A DNA stretch of 5,538 bases, from assembly GCA_020343715.1 (NCBI GenBank), contig CP070808.1, forward strand, positions 1,782,672-1,788,209. Direction: 5' to 3'. Source of the DNA: Thermoplasmata archaeon. GTDB lineage: Archaea > Thermoplasmatota > DTKX01 > GCA-020343715. How positions within the stretch are numbered: the first letter of the stretch is position 1; every line of letters begins with the position of its first letter. Positions 5,517-5,538 of this stretch are shown here, one piece after another. The notes under the pieces are model-generated. The model was not told the origin of the DNA. It was given only the letters and a program-made list of their open reading frames with translations, and made no database searches. Made by a program: the position numbers and the translations under genes.

Positions 5517-5538
5517 GTTTTCCGCATTGTTCTTTTTA

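Overview
The window looks like GC-rich genomic DNA from a euryarchaeon, most plausibly of the Thermoplasmatota lineage. The sequence itself shows archaeal-style promoters (A/T-rich TATA boxes with an upstream purine-rich BRE), a secreted-type protein loaded with N-X-S/T sequons, and two small proteins built on a Gly-Leu-Thr-Asn-Gly hexapeptide repeat. I recall that repeat from Thermoplasmata-type genomes but have not checked it by search, so the taxonomic assignment is inference.

Layout. Positions 1-2944 (+) are the 3' part of a large extracellular protein with two right-handed parallel beta-helix modules separated by a beta-sandwich region; its beginning lies to the left of the window. Only 3 bp separate its stop from the stop of a convergent gene at 2948-4024 (-), a complete DegT/DnrJ/EryC1/StrS-family PLP-dependent sugar aminotransferase. 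Positions 4025-4327 hold no confident gene. They are a divergent promoter and leader region with an inverted repeat, a good plus-strand TATA box, a possible 11-codon leader peptide and two consecutive hairpins. Positions 4328-4885 (+) and about 4965-5228 (+) are a tandem pair of short TNG-hexad proteins; the second has its own strong TATA box at 4916-4924, preceded by a small hairpin. A small basic protein of unknown function lies on the minus strand at 5240-5503, converging on the second TNG gene with 11 bp between stops.

How the parts may work together. The aminotransferase belongs to a family that makes amino sugars for glycans, and the beta-helix protein is rich in potential glycosylation sites, so both could serve the cell surface. 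They are convergent rather than co-transcribed, so this is only a contextual guess. The least explained part is 4100-4330 together with the TNG gene pair: a structured leader, an uncertain start codon, a hexad-repeat protein family of unknown role, and a 14-nt stretch in a hairpin loop that is complementary to the mRNA of the neighbouring minus-strand gene.
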